A stretch of 64,000 nucleotides of DNA, from NCBI GenBank assembly GCA_036394315.1, contig DASWFI010000007.1:16548-80547 (forward strand). Direction: 5' to 3'. The notes beneath the pieces are model-generated. The model was not told where the DNA came from and did no database searches. It saw nothing but the letters and a program-made list of their open reading frames with translations. Of the stretch, positions 19,040-27,119 are shown in pieces (within the stretch, counting starts at the first letter, position 1; each line of letters opens with the position of its first letter). The translations under genes were made by a program, and so were the position numbers. The DNA comes from DASWFI01 sp036394315. Lineage in GTDB: Bacteria; Patescibacteriota; Doudnabacteria; UBA920; O2-02-FULL-48-8.

Positions 19040-19062
19040 AATTATGGATTAAAACCATAATT
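19040..19062 (+). terminator. Hairpin after the sigma operon
   Basis: AATTATGG (19040-19047) and CCATAATT (19055-19062) form eight pairs around a 7-nt loop, 17 bp after the stop codon. The tail ATTTAT is only moderately T-rich. Confidence 0.5.
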
Positions 19063-19068
19063 ATTTAT

Positions 19069-19180
19069 CCGCGGAAGCTTTTAAAGCGAAAGCGGAATCT
19101 CAGCCGCTGAAATAAAACCCCAAAAGGGGGGCTGAAACTCATATGAAGACGAGTCCACAGGTAAAACTGTGGGCTTTTCT
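19069..19180 (+). ncRNA. Candidate structured RNA upstream of tRNA-Ser(UGA)
   Basis: A series of hairpins: CCGC/GCGG (19069-19095) with a symmetric GGAA/GAAA internal loop; TCAGCC/GGCTGA (19100-19135) with an inner CCCC-AAAA-GGGG helix and a one-sided 12-nt bulge; ACTC/GAGT (19137-19154); and CCACAG/CTGTGG (19155-19172) followed by GC-TTTT-CTT as terminator. No coding frame of note and no clear promoter. I do not recognise the family; it could be a small RNA, a riboswitch-like 3' element, or only a complex terminator. Confidence 0.45.
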
Positions 19181-19227
19181 TATCCTGAAAAAAAAGGTAA
19201 AATTAAGCAGTATCCCATTGGTACCAA

Positions 19228-19317
19228 GGTGGGGTCGCATAGTGGTTTAGTGCACCGGTCTTGAAAACCGGAGTCGGTTAACGCCGACCGAGAGTTCGAA
19301 TCTCTCCCCCACCGCCA
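19228..19317 (+). tRNA. tRNA-Ser (UGA)
   Basis: Acceptor GGTGGGG/CCCCACC, discriminator G, encoded CCA; anticodon stem CCGGT/ACCGG with loop CTTGAAA, anticodon TGA; long variable arm (GTCGG/CCGAC); T-loop TTCGAAT. Reads UCA and other UCN codons. Confidence 0.95.
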
Positions 19318-19329
19318 GAAAGACAAAAT

Positions 19330-19809
19330 ATGCAAAATCAAAAAATACCTGAAACTTTAACATGGAAAGCGCCGAGTCATATTAAACACCAACGTTCTTC
19401 TGCTTGGTATTTAATATTCTCCCTGTGTGGATTAGCACTTCTCGCATTCGCTTTTTATATTCGAAGCATAACTGCGGGTTTAACTTTTTTTCTAATTGTA
19501 GTTGTATTGCTCATAATCTCAACCCAGTCCAGCCGCGAAGTCACTTATAAGGTCACGAAAACCGGAATTGCAGCCGGAAACATGATCTATCCTTTTAAGA
19601 TCATTAAAAGATTTTGGATTATCTACAACCCGCCGGAAGTGAAAACATTGCATTTCGAAACCACGGCTTACTTAAACAGTCAGGTCACGCTACAGCTGGG
19701 ACCACAGGATCCAGTAGAGCTCAAATTAGTGCTTGGGGGCTACTTACCGGAAGATATAGAGATGGAAGAGTCTATTACCGAGAGCCTGGCCAGAAGGCTG
19801 AAGATTTGA
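19330..19809 (+). CDS. Conserved two-helix membrane protein
   Basis: 159 aa. Cytoplasmic start MQNQKIPETLTWKAPSHIKH, two adjacent hydrophobic segments (about residues 29-45 and 48-66), then a beta-rich domain with alternating pattern (TYKVTKTGIAAGNMIYPFKII, in frame). The Trp-rich opening and PH-like tail are seen in uncharacterised CPR membrane proteins; no function is known to me. It begins 12 bp after the CCA of tRNA-Ser and ends 21 bp before tRNA-Arg, so tRNA processing would trim its mRNA at both ends. Confidence 0.8.
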   Translation: MQNQKIPETLTWKAPSHIKHQRSSAWYLIFSLCGLALLAFAFYIRSITAGLTFFLIVVVLLIISTQSSREVTYKVTKTGIAAGNMIYPFKIIKRFWIIYNPPEVKTLHFETTAYLNSQVTLQLGPQDPVELKLVLGGYLPEDIEMEESITESLARRLKI

Positions 19810-19830
19810 TAGTATTTACAAGTTAAACAA

Positions 19831-19905
19831 GCGCTCGTCGTTCAACGGATAGGACTCAAGCTTGCGGAGCTTGTAATCGAGGTTCGATTCCTCGCGAGCG
19901 CACCA
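19831..19905 (+). tRNA. tRNA-Arg (GCG)
   Basis: Acceptor GCGCTCG/CGAGCGC, discriminator A, encoded CCA; anticodon stem CAAGC/GCTTG with loop TTGCGGA, anticodon GCG; T-arm CGAGG/CCTCG with loop TTCGATT. A G34 anticodon for CGC/CGU is unusual: most bacteria use tRNA-Arg(ACG) edited to inosine by TadA. Confidence 0.94.
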
Positions 19906-19953
19906 GAAAAATGATATTATACTTTTAAGAGCGGCATACATTTGCTGTTTTTT

Positions 19954-19962
19954 TGTTATAAT
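19954..19962 (+). promoter_or_regulatory. recG promoter (extended -10, leaderless)
   Basis: TGTTATAAT (TGn plus TATAAT 19957-19962) followed by six bases and ATG 19969. Predicted +1 coincides with the start codon. Confidence 0.75.
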
Positions 19963-19968
19963 GAACCC

Positions 19969-22011
19969 ATGTCATTTGACCTTTCCATCCCAATAGAACA
20001 ACTTTACTTAGTAGGTCCTGCGCGGGCCAAGCTTTTGAAAAATCTTGGCATTGAAACGCTGAACGATCTGCTTTTTTATTTTCCTCGGGCCCACCACGAC
20101 CTTTCGAAATTTACATCAATCATAGACCTGAAAGCCGGCGAAAACGCCAATATCAAGGGCCGAATTTTGGAAGTCAAAAGCTTTCGAACCAAAGTCCGCC
20201 GATTCAGCCTGACACAAGCATTGGTGGAAGATGGGACGGGAAGCATTATTTGCGTTTGGTTCAATCAGCCTTTTTTGGCCAAAGTTATAAAACCGCATGA
20301 AGAATTCGTTTTCTCCGGCAAAGTAACAATTGCCAAAAATAAACTACAATTGCAAAATCCAGTTTACGAACCAGTGCGAGCCGAACAAATTCATACCTCG
20401 CGATTAGTCCCGCTCTACTCCCTCACTGCCAGCCTGACTCAAAAACAACTTCGTTATATTATTAAAACTTACCTGGACAAGGTTATTCTGCCGGAATATT
20501 TACCAGCTGATATTTTGCGCAAGGAAAAACTGTTTAGTCAGGATAACGCAGTCAAGACTTTTCATTTCCCCCAAGATTATGCTTCGCTGAAACTTGCGCA
20601 AAGCAGACTGGCTTTTGACGAAATTTTTCAAACACAACTGCGCGTCATGCGCTATAAAAAACAACGCGAATATCGCTCAAGCGTGAAAATTGATACCAGC
20701 ATCGACCTCTCCCAAAAAATCAAACAACTCCCTTTCGAGCTGACCGATGGACAAAAAGTCGCTTTGAGTGAAATCATTTCAGATTTCAAAAAACCTTTTC
20801 CTGCCAACCGTTTGCTCGAAGGCGACGTGGGCAGCGGCAAAACGATCATTGCGGCTCTGGCTATGTGGCTTGTGGCTCAAAACAACCTCCAAACAGCTCT
20901 GCTTTCGCCTACCGAGGTTTTGGCCACCCAGCACTACAACAATCTGGTTAATTTTTTCTCAGCGGATAATATCGACGTTGCCCTGCTAACTTCCACCCAA
21001 TCAAAACTAAATGGTAATCCGGTTTCCAAGGCTACAGTGTTGGCACAGATCAAATCAGGACAAGTAAAAATTGCCATCGGCACTCATGCTTTGCTGGAAA
21101 AACAGGTAGATTTTAAAAATTTAAGCTTGATAATTATTGATGAGCAGCATCGATTTGGAGTGGAGCAACGATCAGCATTAAAGCAAAACAGCAATGCTCA
21201 TTTGTTGACTATGAGCGCCACTCCTATCCCCCGCACCTTGGCATTAACCCTGTACGGGGATCTGGACTTATCCATATTGAAAGAGTCGCCCGCAGGACGG
21301 CAAAAAATCGTTACCAGGATCGTTTCCGAAGAAAATCGAGCGAAGGCTTATGAATTTATCGCCCAACAGATCCAATTAGGCCGCCAAGTATTCGTTATTT
21401 GTCCGTTAGTCGAAGAGTCAGATAAACTTGGAGTAAAATCCGCCACAGCTGAGTACAAAAAACTTTCTACAGAAATTTTCCCGCAATTCAAAGTCGGGTT
21501 ACTACATGGACGGCTAAAACCTGCGCAAAAAGAAAAAGTCATGGCAGAATTTAAAGACAATCAACTGCAGATTTTAGTTTCAACTTCCGTCATCGAGGTT
21601 GGAGTCGATGTGCCTAATGCCACGGTCATGATGATCGAAGGCGCAGAACGATTTGGTTTGGCTCAGTTACATCAATTCCGCGGTCGCGTTGGCCGCGGCG
21701 AACACAAATCTTATTGTTTTCTTTTTTCCGACGATCCGCAGTCTCTGACCAATCCCCGACTTCAGGCGATCACAGAAAGCATCAATGGCTTTGAACTGGC
21801 GGAAAAAGATTTGGAAATTCGAGGTGCTGGCGATTTATACGGCACCCAGCAAAGCGGTTATAACTTCAAAGTTGCCACTTTAAACAATTTGGATTTGGTT
21901 CAGCGATCACGGGACTATGCTGAAGCTTTACTTGACTCTGATATGGAATTAAAAAAATATCCCCTCCTGAAACAAAAAATCGAAGCCCAACCAATGGTGC
22001 ATCTGGAGTAA
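19969..22011 (+). CDS. recG: ATP-dependent DNA helicase RecG
   Basis: Branch-migration helicase that remodels stalled forks and Holliday junctions. 680 aa from ATG 19969; the earlier in-frame start at 19942 lies upstream of the -10 box and is rejected. N-terminal wedge/OB domain (LLFYFPRAHHDLSKFTSIID), helicase motif I LLEGDVGSGKT, motif II DEQHRFG, motif III SATPIPRT, motif VI QFRGRVGRG, and the C-terminal LEIRGAGDLYGTQQSG hook. Complete by all core motifs. Confidence 0.96.
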   Translation: MSFDLSIPIEQLYLVGPARAKLLKNLGIETLNDLLFYFPRAHHDLSKFTSIIDLKAGENANIKGRILEVKSFRTKVRRFSLTQALVEDGTGSIICVWFNQPFLAKVIKPHEEFVFSGKVTIAKNKLQLQNPVYEPVRAEQIHTSRLVPLYSLTASLTQKQLRYIIKTYLDKVILPEYLPADILRKEKLFSQDNAVKTFHFPQDYASLKLAQSRLAFDEIFQTQLRVMRYKKQREYRSSVKIDTSIDLSQKIKQLPFELTDGQKVALSEIISDFKKPFPANRLLEGDVGSGKTIIAALAMWLVAQNNLQTALLSPTEVLATQHYNNLVNFFSADNIDVALLTSTQSKLNGNPVSKATVLAQIKSGQVKIAIGTHALLEKQVDFKNLSLIIIDEQHRFGVEQRSALKQNSNAHLLTMSATPIPRTLALTLYGDLDLSILKESPAGRQKIVTRIVSEENRAKAYEFIAQQIQLGRQVFVICPLVEESDKLGVKSATAEYKKLSTEIFPQFKVGLLHGRLKPAQKEKVMAEFKDNQLQILVSTSVIEVGVDVPNATVMMIEGAERFGLAQLHQFRGRVGRGEHKSYCFLFSDDPQSLTNPRLQAITESINGFELAEKDLEIRGAGDLYGTQQSGYNFKVATLNNLDLVQRSRDYAEALLDSDMELKKYPLLKQKIEAQPMVHLE

Positions 22012-22024
22012 TGGATCGCCCTGC

Positions 22025-22053
22025 TTGACTTGCGTATTTTTATAGCGTAAAAT
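22025..22053 (+). promoter_or_regulatory. Promoter of the small GC-rich gene pair
   Basis: TTGACT (22025-22030), 17 bp, TAAAAT (22048-22053). Start near 22060 gives a leader with AGGAGGT before ATG 22102. Confidence 0.7.
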
Positions 22054-22101
22054 TATCCTATTGTTCGTTATATGGTCACCATATCTGACAGGAGGTCACT
22101 T

Positions 22102-22299
22102 ATGCCCCAGCCGGAACTCAGCCGCAAGCAGCGCAAGCAACTGGCCAACTTCAAGAGCGAGATGGCTCACCAGGGCGTGCACAACCGTGTGCAGTTCGAT
22201 GCCTTCGTTAAGAAGATGAAGCCGGAGGAATACACGCGCATTGCGGGGCTGATTCCACACGCATTCCCATCTCCGCAATCGGCGGCTCGCGCATCGTAA
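22102..22299 (+). CDS. 65-aa hypothetical protein
   Basis: Starts MPQPELSRKQRKQLANFKSE after a perfect AGGAGGT site; basic N-terminus, then a region with F-DAFVKKMKPEEYTRIAGLI. High G+C against the flanking recG. An upstream in-frame ATG (22072) lacks a ribosome site and is rejected. No family recognised. It resembles in style the other strongly SD-led short genes of the window. Confidence 0.65.
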   Translation: MPQPELSRKQRKQLANFKSEMAHQGVHNRVQFDAFVKKMKPEEYTRIAGLIPHAFPSPQSAARAS

Positions 22300-22383
22300 G
22301 ATCAACGTCGGAGGAGTCGTGGACATTCGCCCACCCTGACTAACACTACTGTAACCCACTCCAACATCAATTCCGACCACAGT

Positions 22384-22677
22384 ATGGAGACAGTAGTGGA
22401 TACATTCGAACTTCGTCCTTCCGTCAAAGCGGTCGTTCAGAACGACCTTCTCTCCCAGAACCTCAAACAAGGAACAGAGGTGACGCTCGGTCGAGCCAGT
22501 CTCAGCGGCGCGCTTGCGAAAATCGAAGGCAGCAACAAGTACGACGTGATTGCTGAATTCGATGCCGAAGCCGTCGAGGAAATAAAGAAGCAGGCAAAGG
22601 AAGCGCGCAAGATGGCCGCTATGTACTGCAGCGAGCCTGTGGTCCGTCGTCGTCCGAACATGCAACGCGTCTGGTAG
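22384..22677 (+). CDS. 97-aa hypothetical protein
   Basis: Begins METVVDTFELRPSVKAVVQN; contains a basic C-terminal part (VVRRRPNMQRVW). The predicted fold is mixed, with a helix KKQAKEARKMAAMYC. GC-rich like its upstream neighbour and probably in the same transcript. No Shine-Dalgarno directly precedes this ATG; a GGAGGAG with a GTG six-codon frame (VDIRPP, 22319-22339) lies 45 bp upstream. Function unknown. Confidence 0.55.
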   Translation: METVVDTFELRPSVKAVVQNDLLSQNLKQGTEVTLGRASLSGALAKIEGSNKYDVIAEFDAEAVEEIKKQAKEARKMAAMYCSEPVVRRRPNMQRVW

Positions 22678-22679
22678 TC

Positions 22680-22876
22680 TACGCCGACCTTTAAAAGCCT
22701 GAGAGACAGATCCGGGGAAGGAACTGTCATTCTGCCTTTTAGACTTTTAACGGTGTTGCTCTAGGGTGAGAGAACGACCTTGCCTACCGGATCCAGACAG
22801 TTCCGGTAAGGAATCGACTCAGTACCCGCGGGGCAGCCTGGGTGCTCTTTCCCAGAGAGTCACCCAGCATTTTCAC
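22680..22876 (+). ncRNA. Hairpin-rich GC-rich stretch, possible RNA
   Basis: No convincing gene. It holds GACAG/CTGTC, CCTACCGGA/TCCGGTA-A-GG (22783-22811) and CTGGGTG-CTCT/AGAG-CACCCAG (22838-22867) and runs into a strong terminator. It may be the structured 3' UTR of the preceding small genes or a separate RNA; I see no promoter within it. Confidence 0.35.
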
Positions 22877-22912
22877 GCCAGTGGATCGCATCGATCCCTG
22901 GCTCTTTTTTTT
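22877..22912 (+). terminator. Strong terminator
   Basis: GCCAG-T-GGATCG and CGATCC-CTGGC pair over 11 bp with a CAT loop and one bulged T, followed by TC and eight T. Confidence 0.9.
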
Positions 22913-22970
22913 GAGAATTATTTAGTAGTTACAGCAATTCCGCCCTTTTGTCTGCACAATGGTGGCAAAA

Positions 22971-23984
22971 TCATTTACTAATCATGTATAACTTATTGTC
23001 TCGGCTGTCGGTGTAATAAATCGTATTACCGATAAGCATTACATTTTTTGATTGCACTTCGGAAGTTGGTTCAAAATAACTTTCAGATTTACCATTGCTC
23101 AAATTCAATTTTATGAACGTATCTCCGGATTTATCAGACTTGGGCACGGCGGCATAAAAAATTTTTCCAGATGCATCGGCCGTGATTTTATCTAGAGCCG
23201 TGTTTAAATTCAAATCAATAGCCAACTTATTTAAAACATCAAATAAATAGATCTTGGAATTTTGAGCGTACAGAAACATATTCCCTACGGGAAGCCATAA
23301 TACGCCGGTGTTCTTCCCAGTGTCTACCAAGGTGCTCATGGCACCGGAGTCCAGATTGGTCGCGTAAATTTTATTGGTATCACCCTCAATTTTGGAGCGA
23401 TACATTAAGATAGTTTTACCGTCGGGCGAAGCTTTTAGGATCAAATCCGGCCAGAATAATGGTGCGATAATTTTGTATCCGGAGCCGTCAGCATTGGCCC
23501 TCACCAGCTGTTGAGATTTTTTGTCCGAGGCTTGCCAGACGTAAACCACCCGTTTGCCATCAGGGAGCCACTCTATCCACTGCACATTGTCCGCTAAGTT
23601 GATAAAAAACTTGTTGGCACTGTCGAAATAATCTTTATAAAATTTATTGCCATCAACGGCAAAAGATATGAAATCGGATCCTTGCTTGGGCCAAATAACA
23701 CTCCGTAGCTTGCCATTCGGCAATGGTGGCAGTGGAAATTCTGAAATATTAGTGCCGTCGGTATTGACCTTAAACAGACGCCCATCAGCATTAAAATACC
23801 AAATGGAGTTATTATCAAAAGCCCCGACTGGAGAAATTACGGCTTCATCCAAAATTTTCTTTATGGAAGGAGGGCTCTGGGTATAAGTATTTGTTTTCTG
23901 TGACTGTTTTTTCGCATAAAATAAAACCCCGCCGATTATCAGCAATATTATCACCCCTATGATTATAAGATTTCGTTTATTCAT
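22971..23984 (-). CDS. Membrane-anchored beta-propeller protein
   Basis: 337 aa. An N-terminal membrane anchor (NLIIIGVIILLIIGGVLFYA, residues 4-23) is followed by repeated TolB/WD40-like blades: NSIWYFNADGRLFKVNTDG, WLPDGKRVVYVWQ, ASPDGKTILMYRSK, LWLPVGNMFLYAQ. The blades face outward. It is the last gene of the PrgI-VirB4-M15 unit and starts 3 bp after it, so it is probably an accessory of the secretion machinery or a sensor on the cell surface. Function unknown. Confidence 0.8.
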   Translation of the reverse strand: MNKRNLIIIGVIILLIIGGVLFYAKKQSQKTNTYTQSPPSIKKILDEAVISPVGAFDNNSIWYFNADGRLFKVNTDGTNISEFPLPPLPNGKLRSVIWPKQGSDFISFAVDGNKFYKDYFDSANKFFINLADNVQWIEWLPDGKRVVYVWQASDKKSQQLVRANADGSGYKIIAPLFWPDLILKASPDGKTILMYRSKIEGDTNKIYATNLDSGAMSTLVDTGKNTGVLWLPVGNMFLYAQNSKIYLFDVLNKLAIDLNLNTALDKITADASGKIFYAAVPKSDKSGDTFIKLNLSNGKSESYFEPTSEVQSKNVMLIGNTIYYTDSRDNKLYMISK

Positions 23985-23987
23985 ATT

Positions 23988-25280
23988 TTAATAAGGCATA
24001 TAATATTCACTGGGATTTGTAAACGCTTGAAGTTCTCCTTGTCTGCCTACACAATTCGGATCACTGGATAATCCCATATGCACATGGGCTCCGCTGGCTC
24101 GATCTGACGGCCGCCTGTATTCATCCTGGATGTATCCAAAGCCAGCTGAGCGTCCAAGAGATACCAGGGCGTCAATCCGAGCTGCATCGGCGGGCGAAGG
24201 ATTTCTAGGGTCACCCACCGGAGGAATAAGCACAAAGTCGGTTGCCTCTCCTAGCATATGACAGCTATAAGCATAATTATGCGGGGCAGCGCAGTTTGGC
24301 TGCCGTAGGGCACTGGTGACCACAAAATTAATACCAGCACTGCTCTTGTTTGCAAAAACCTTATTTACTAAATCCAATTGCGCTTGTTTTACTCTTGGAA
24401 AATCACAGATCGATACTCCAAAATTATAGGAACTAATATATGCTTGAGGGATATCAGCTAATAAACTATAACCTCCTGATGTTCCTCCGCCCCCGCTCCT
24501 GCTGGGGACTTGGGTATCAGCCGCTGAACAAAAATCTCCCCGGATCGCTGTTATAGTCGTACCAATATTAAAAGGTAAGAAATGAGCAGCTATTGCGGCT
24601 TTACCACTAGCATCGCCACAAGCAGCCCAATACCCTGAATAAATTATAACAATGAACACCAGGGGGATGATTGCGACTATAAGATTTGCAAAAAGCAAAG
24701 CTATCTGCTGGAACAGGTTCATCCGGCCAAAGATCTTGGAGCCAAATTTGGACATTATCCAATGAAAATCCAGATAGAGAAGAGCTATGGCCGCAGGGAT
24801 TAACGAAACAATAGTTGGCGAAAGGATAATATCGAGTGTTAAAAAGCCAAAAGCGAACCAAAGAATAAAAGTGCTCCACGCACTTTTTGCAACTCCGCCT
24901 ACGCCTTCTCCACGTAATGCCCCGGCCACAGCACCAGCAAGAGCCGCTTCTGACCCTGCTCCAAGGCTTGCTGCCTTTTCGGCGAACTTACCAGCGCTCT
25001 GACCAGCAGCTGCCTGCTTCGCAGCTCTGACTTTAGCAGAATTTATAGCATACCCAGCAAATTTTTTACCATACTTATCAGCTGCATCGGTATTAGCCAG
25101 TCCGCCACTACCTGCGAGATTGCCTCCTTCATTTAATAAACCTGCAAATTCTTCATTACCAGATTTCTTAGCAAAATTTTCACCTAATCTAGCAGCTTTT
25201 TGGAGTCTTTGTCTTCTTTGCTGCTGCTTTAAACTGGCGAGTTCCTCTGCATTTTCCAGTTCCTCATCCAATGTTGGCAT
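23988..25280 (-). CDS. T4SS-linked membrane protein with C-terminal M15 peptidase domain
   Basis: 430 aa. Residues 1-120 are charged helices and Gly/Ala-rich; hydrophobic segments at about 134-172 and 188-215 place the C-terminus outside. Residues 275-430 form a VanY/endolysin-like M15 fold with the zinc pattern H341-MLGEAT-D348 and H399-V-H401. Such an enzyme would cut peptidoglycan to open a path for the secretion channel, comparable to VirB1 or CwlT but of another family. It lies directly after the VirB4 ATPase gene. Confidence 0.82.
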   Translation of the reverse strand: MPTLDEELENAEELASLKQQQRRQRLQKAARLGENFAKKSGNEEFAGLLNEGGNLAGSGGLANTDAADKYGKKFAGYAINSAKVRAAKQAAAGQSAGKFAEKAASLGAGSEAALAGAVAGALRGEGVGGVAKSAWSTFILWFAFGFLTLDIILSPTIVSLIPAAIALLYLDFHWIMSKFGSKIFGRMNLFQQIALLFANLIVAIIPLVFIVIIYSGYWAACGDASGKAAIAAHFLPFNIGTTITAIRGDFCSAADTQVPSRSGGGGTSGGYSLLADIPQAYISSYNFGVSICDFPRVKQAQLDLVNKVFANKSSAGINFVVTSALRQPNCAAPHNYAYSCHMLGEATDFVLIPPVGDPRNPSPADAARIDALVSLGRSAGFGYIQDEYRRPSDRASGAHVHMGLSSDPNCVGRQGELQAFTNPSEYYMPY

Positions 25281-25282
25281 AA

Positions 25283-27112
25283 CTATTCGTTGTTATTACG
25301 TTGCGCCTGCAGTTGTTTTTTTGCTTCCTCGATTTCCAGAGCGCGTTTGGGGTCAGTGGTAATAATCTGATCTTCCATATATGAAGCTATAATCTTGATC
25401 GCGACATGCTTGAGTCCAGCGAAGAAAATTCCTTCACCCACATCAGATTCCAGGAGCAGATACTTCTCCCCTTCGGTGAGGTGGAAGGTTTCGGTGATTA
25501 GATCAATCGAAGTTGGCGACTGCTTGAGCAACATTTGAATCGAAGAATTATTTACGATCGGCGCCCCGTACGGCGATTTCAAAAAATCACCGACATCCTG
25601 AGTAATTGTAGTTACCCCCAGATAATATTTTCTCGCACGTTTGGCGATATTCGATAAGAATAAAGCTGAGTCGTCGCGCTGCATCATCCACCAAGCTTCA
25701 TCGATCACTAAAATCCGCTTCTTCAGAGACGAGCGTACCACGTTCCAGATGTAACTCAGCGTAACATAGATCGCAATCGGCCTCAGCTGATCTTCCAAAT
25801 CCCGCACTGAAAATACCACCAACTGGTTATTTAAATTAATATTGGTCCGCTGATTAAAAATCCCTGAGAAAGTTCCTTGAGTGTATTTGGTCAGGCGCTG
25901 CGCCAGACTCTCGCCACCCACCATCCCTCCTAAAATTTCCACCAAATCCTGCATGATTGGCGGTTCGACATTGCTTAAATTGGAATTCGCGGTAATATCT
26001 TTTTTAGCGTAAGTTTCCCAGAGTGCCCGATCCATTATGGATTCTTCAGTGGGATCCAGCTTACCTAACATCAAATTCATAAGTCCCAAAAGACTGACCA
26101 CGGCAGCGCGTAAAATATCTTCGTTGGACTCCCCTTCGATCGCACGTGGCAGATCAAACGGATTGACCCTTGAATCGGAATTCAGCGAGATATTCAGAAA
26201 AGTCCCGCCTACAGCGTTGGAGAGATGCTGGTATTCGTTTTCCGGATCTATAACGATGACATCCGTGCCCAACATAAGAGAACGCAAAATTTCAAGCTTG
26301 ACCGCATAACTTTTGCCGCTGCCCGATTTGGCAAACACCACGGAGTTGGCATTTTCCATCTGAAACCGGTCAAACAATATCAACCCATTATTGTGGCGGT
26401 TGATTCCATAGAGTATGCCGTCGTTGGAAGTAAGCTCTGAGGAAACAAAAGGAAAAGTCGTGGACAGAGGTTCCGTATTCATATTCGTGGCAATAGCCAG
26501 TTCGTCGTTCCCCAAAGGCAATGTGGAATTAAAACCTTGCTCCATCTGCAGTATGGCAGGCTTGGCCATGATCAGCTTGGAACCCAAAATTGATTCCAAA
26601 GTAGCTGAGGTCTGATCCAGTTCTTTTTGTTCGTTGGCGTAGATCGTGAAATACACTGAAAATCGGAAATATCTTTCAGTGCCCTGCTGCAATCTGTCCC
26701 GCAGGCCCTCGATATCCTGCAGGGCGGTCTCCATCATCGGATCGCGGACGTTTCCTTTTTCCTGGCCCATGCGCATGGAAGATTCGACTTGTCCGACTTT
26801 ATTTCGCAGTTTTTTCATTATCTCCTCAGTATCCATTGGGTATATAAACATCGACATGTCCATGGGTACATCGAGACTAATGATCGGAGCCAGCCAGTCC
26901 ACGGAAATAAACCGCGGATAAGAAAGGACGAAAAATGTCCGGGCCAGTTTACCCGAAACTTCCACGGAATTTTGAGTAACGCGAAAAGCTGAAGGCGCGA
27001 TCAAATCACGCAGAGTGTTCAATCCTTTTTTGTACTCACGCTCTTTTTCTACCAGCTGCCTTTGCAGCTCGCGTTGAGGATCCAATTGTTGATTTACCTT
27101 AAATAATGCCAT
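25283..27112 (-). CDS. VirB4/TraC-type ATPase, main part
   Basis: 609 aa. Walker A SGSGKS at 263-268 (VVFAKSGSGKSYAVK), Walker B RILVIDEAWW at 466-475, and the C-terminal TTITQDVGDFLKSP region, all typical of VirB4 motor ATPases. The usual protein is about 800 aa; the missing N-terminal section is encoded by the next gene upstream (27120-27815) as a separate polypeptide with a 7-bp gap. The two products presumably assemble into one VirB4 at the inner face of the membrane. Confidence 0.93.
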   Translation of the reverse strand: MALFKVNQQLDPQRELQRQLVEKEREYKKGLNTLRDLIAPSAFRVTQNSVEVSGKLARTFFVLSYPRFISVDWLAPIISLDVPMDMSMFIYPMDTEEIMKKLRNKVGQVESSMRMGQEKGNVRDPMMETALQDIEGLRDRLQQGTERYFRFSVYFTIYANEQKELDQTSATLESILGSKLIMAKPAILQMEQGFNSTLPLGNDELAIATNMNTEPLSTTFPFVSSELTSNDGILYGINRHNNGLILFDRFQMENANSVVFAKSGSGKSYAVKLEILRSLMLGTDVIVIDPENEYQHLSNAVGGTFLNISLNSDSRVNPFDLPRAIEGESNEDILRAAVVSLLGLMNLMLGKLDPTEESIMDRALWETYAKKDITANSNLSNVEPPIMQDLVEILGGMVGGESLAQRLTKYTQGTFSGIFNQRTNINLNNQLVVFSVRDLEDQLRPIAIYVTLSYIWNVVRSSLKKRILVIDEAWWMMQRDDSALFLSNIAKRARKYYLGVTTITQDVGDFLKSPYGAPIVNNSSIQMLLKQSPTSIDLITETFHLTEGEKYLLLESDVGEGIFFAGLKHVAIKIIASYMEDQIITTDPKRALEIEEAKKQLQAQRNNNE

Positions 27113-27119
27113 AGCAATA

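Noticed and set aside
22766..22981. 71-codon frame after the small GC-rich genes
   Set aside because: Runs through the 11-bp terminator and its T-run.
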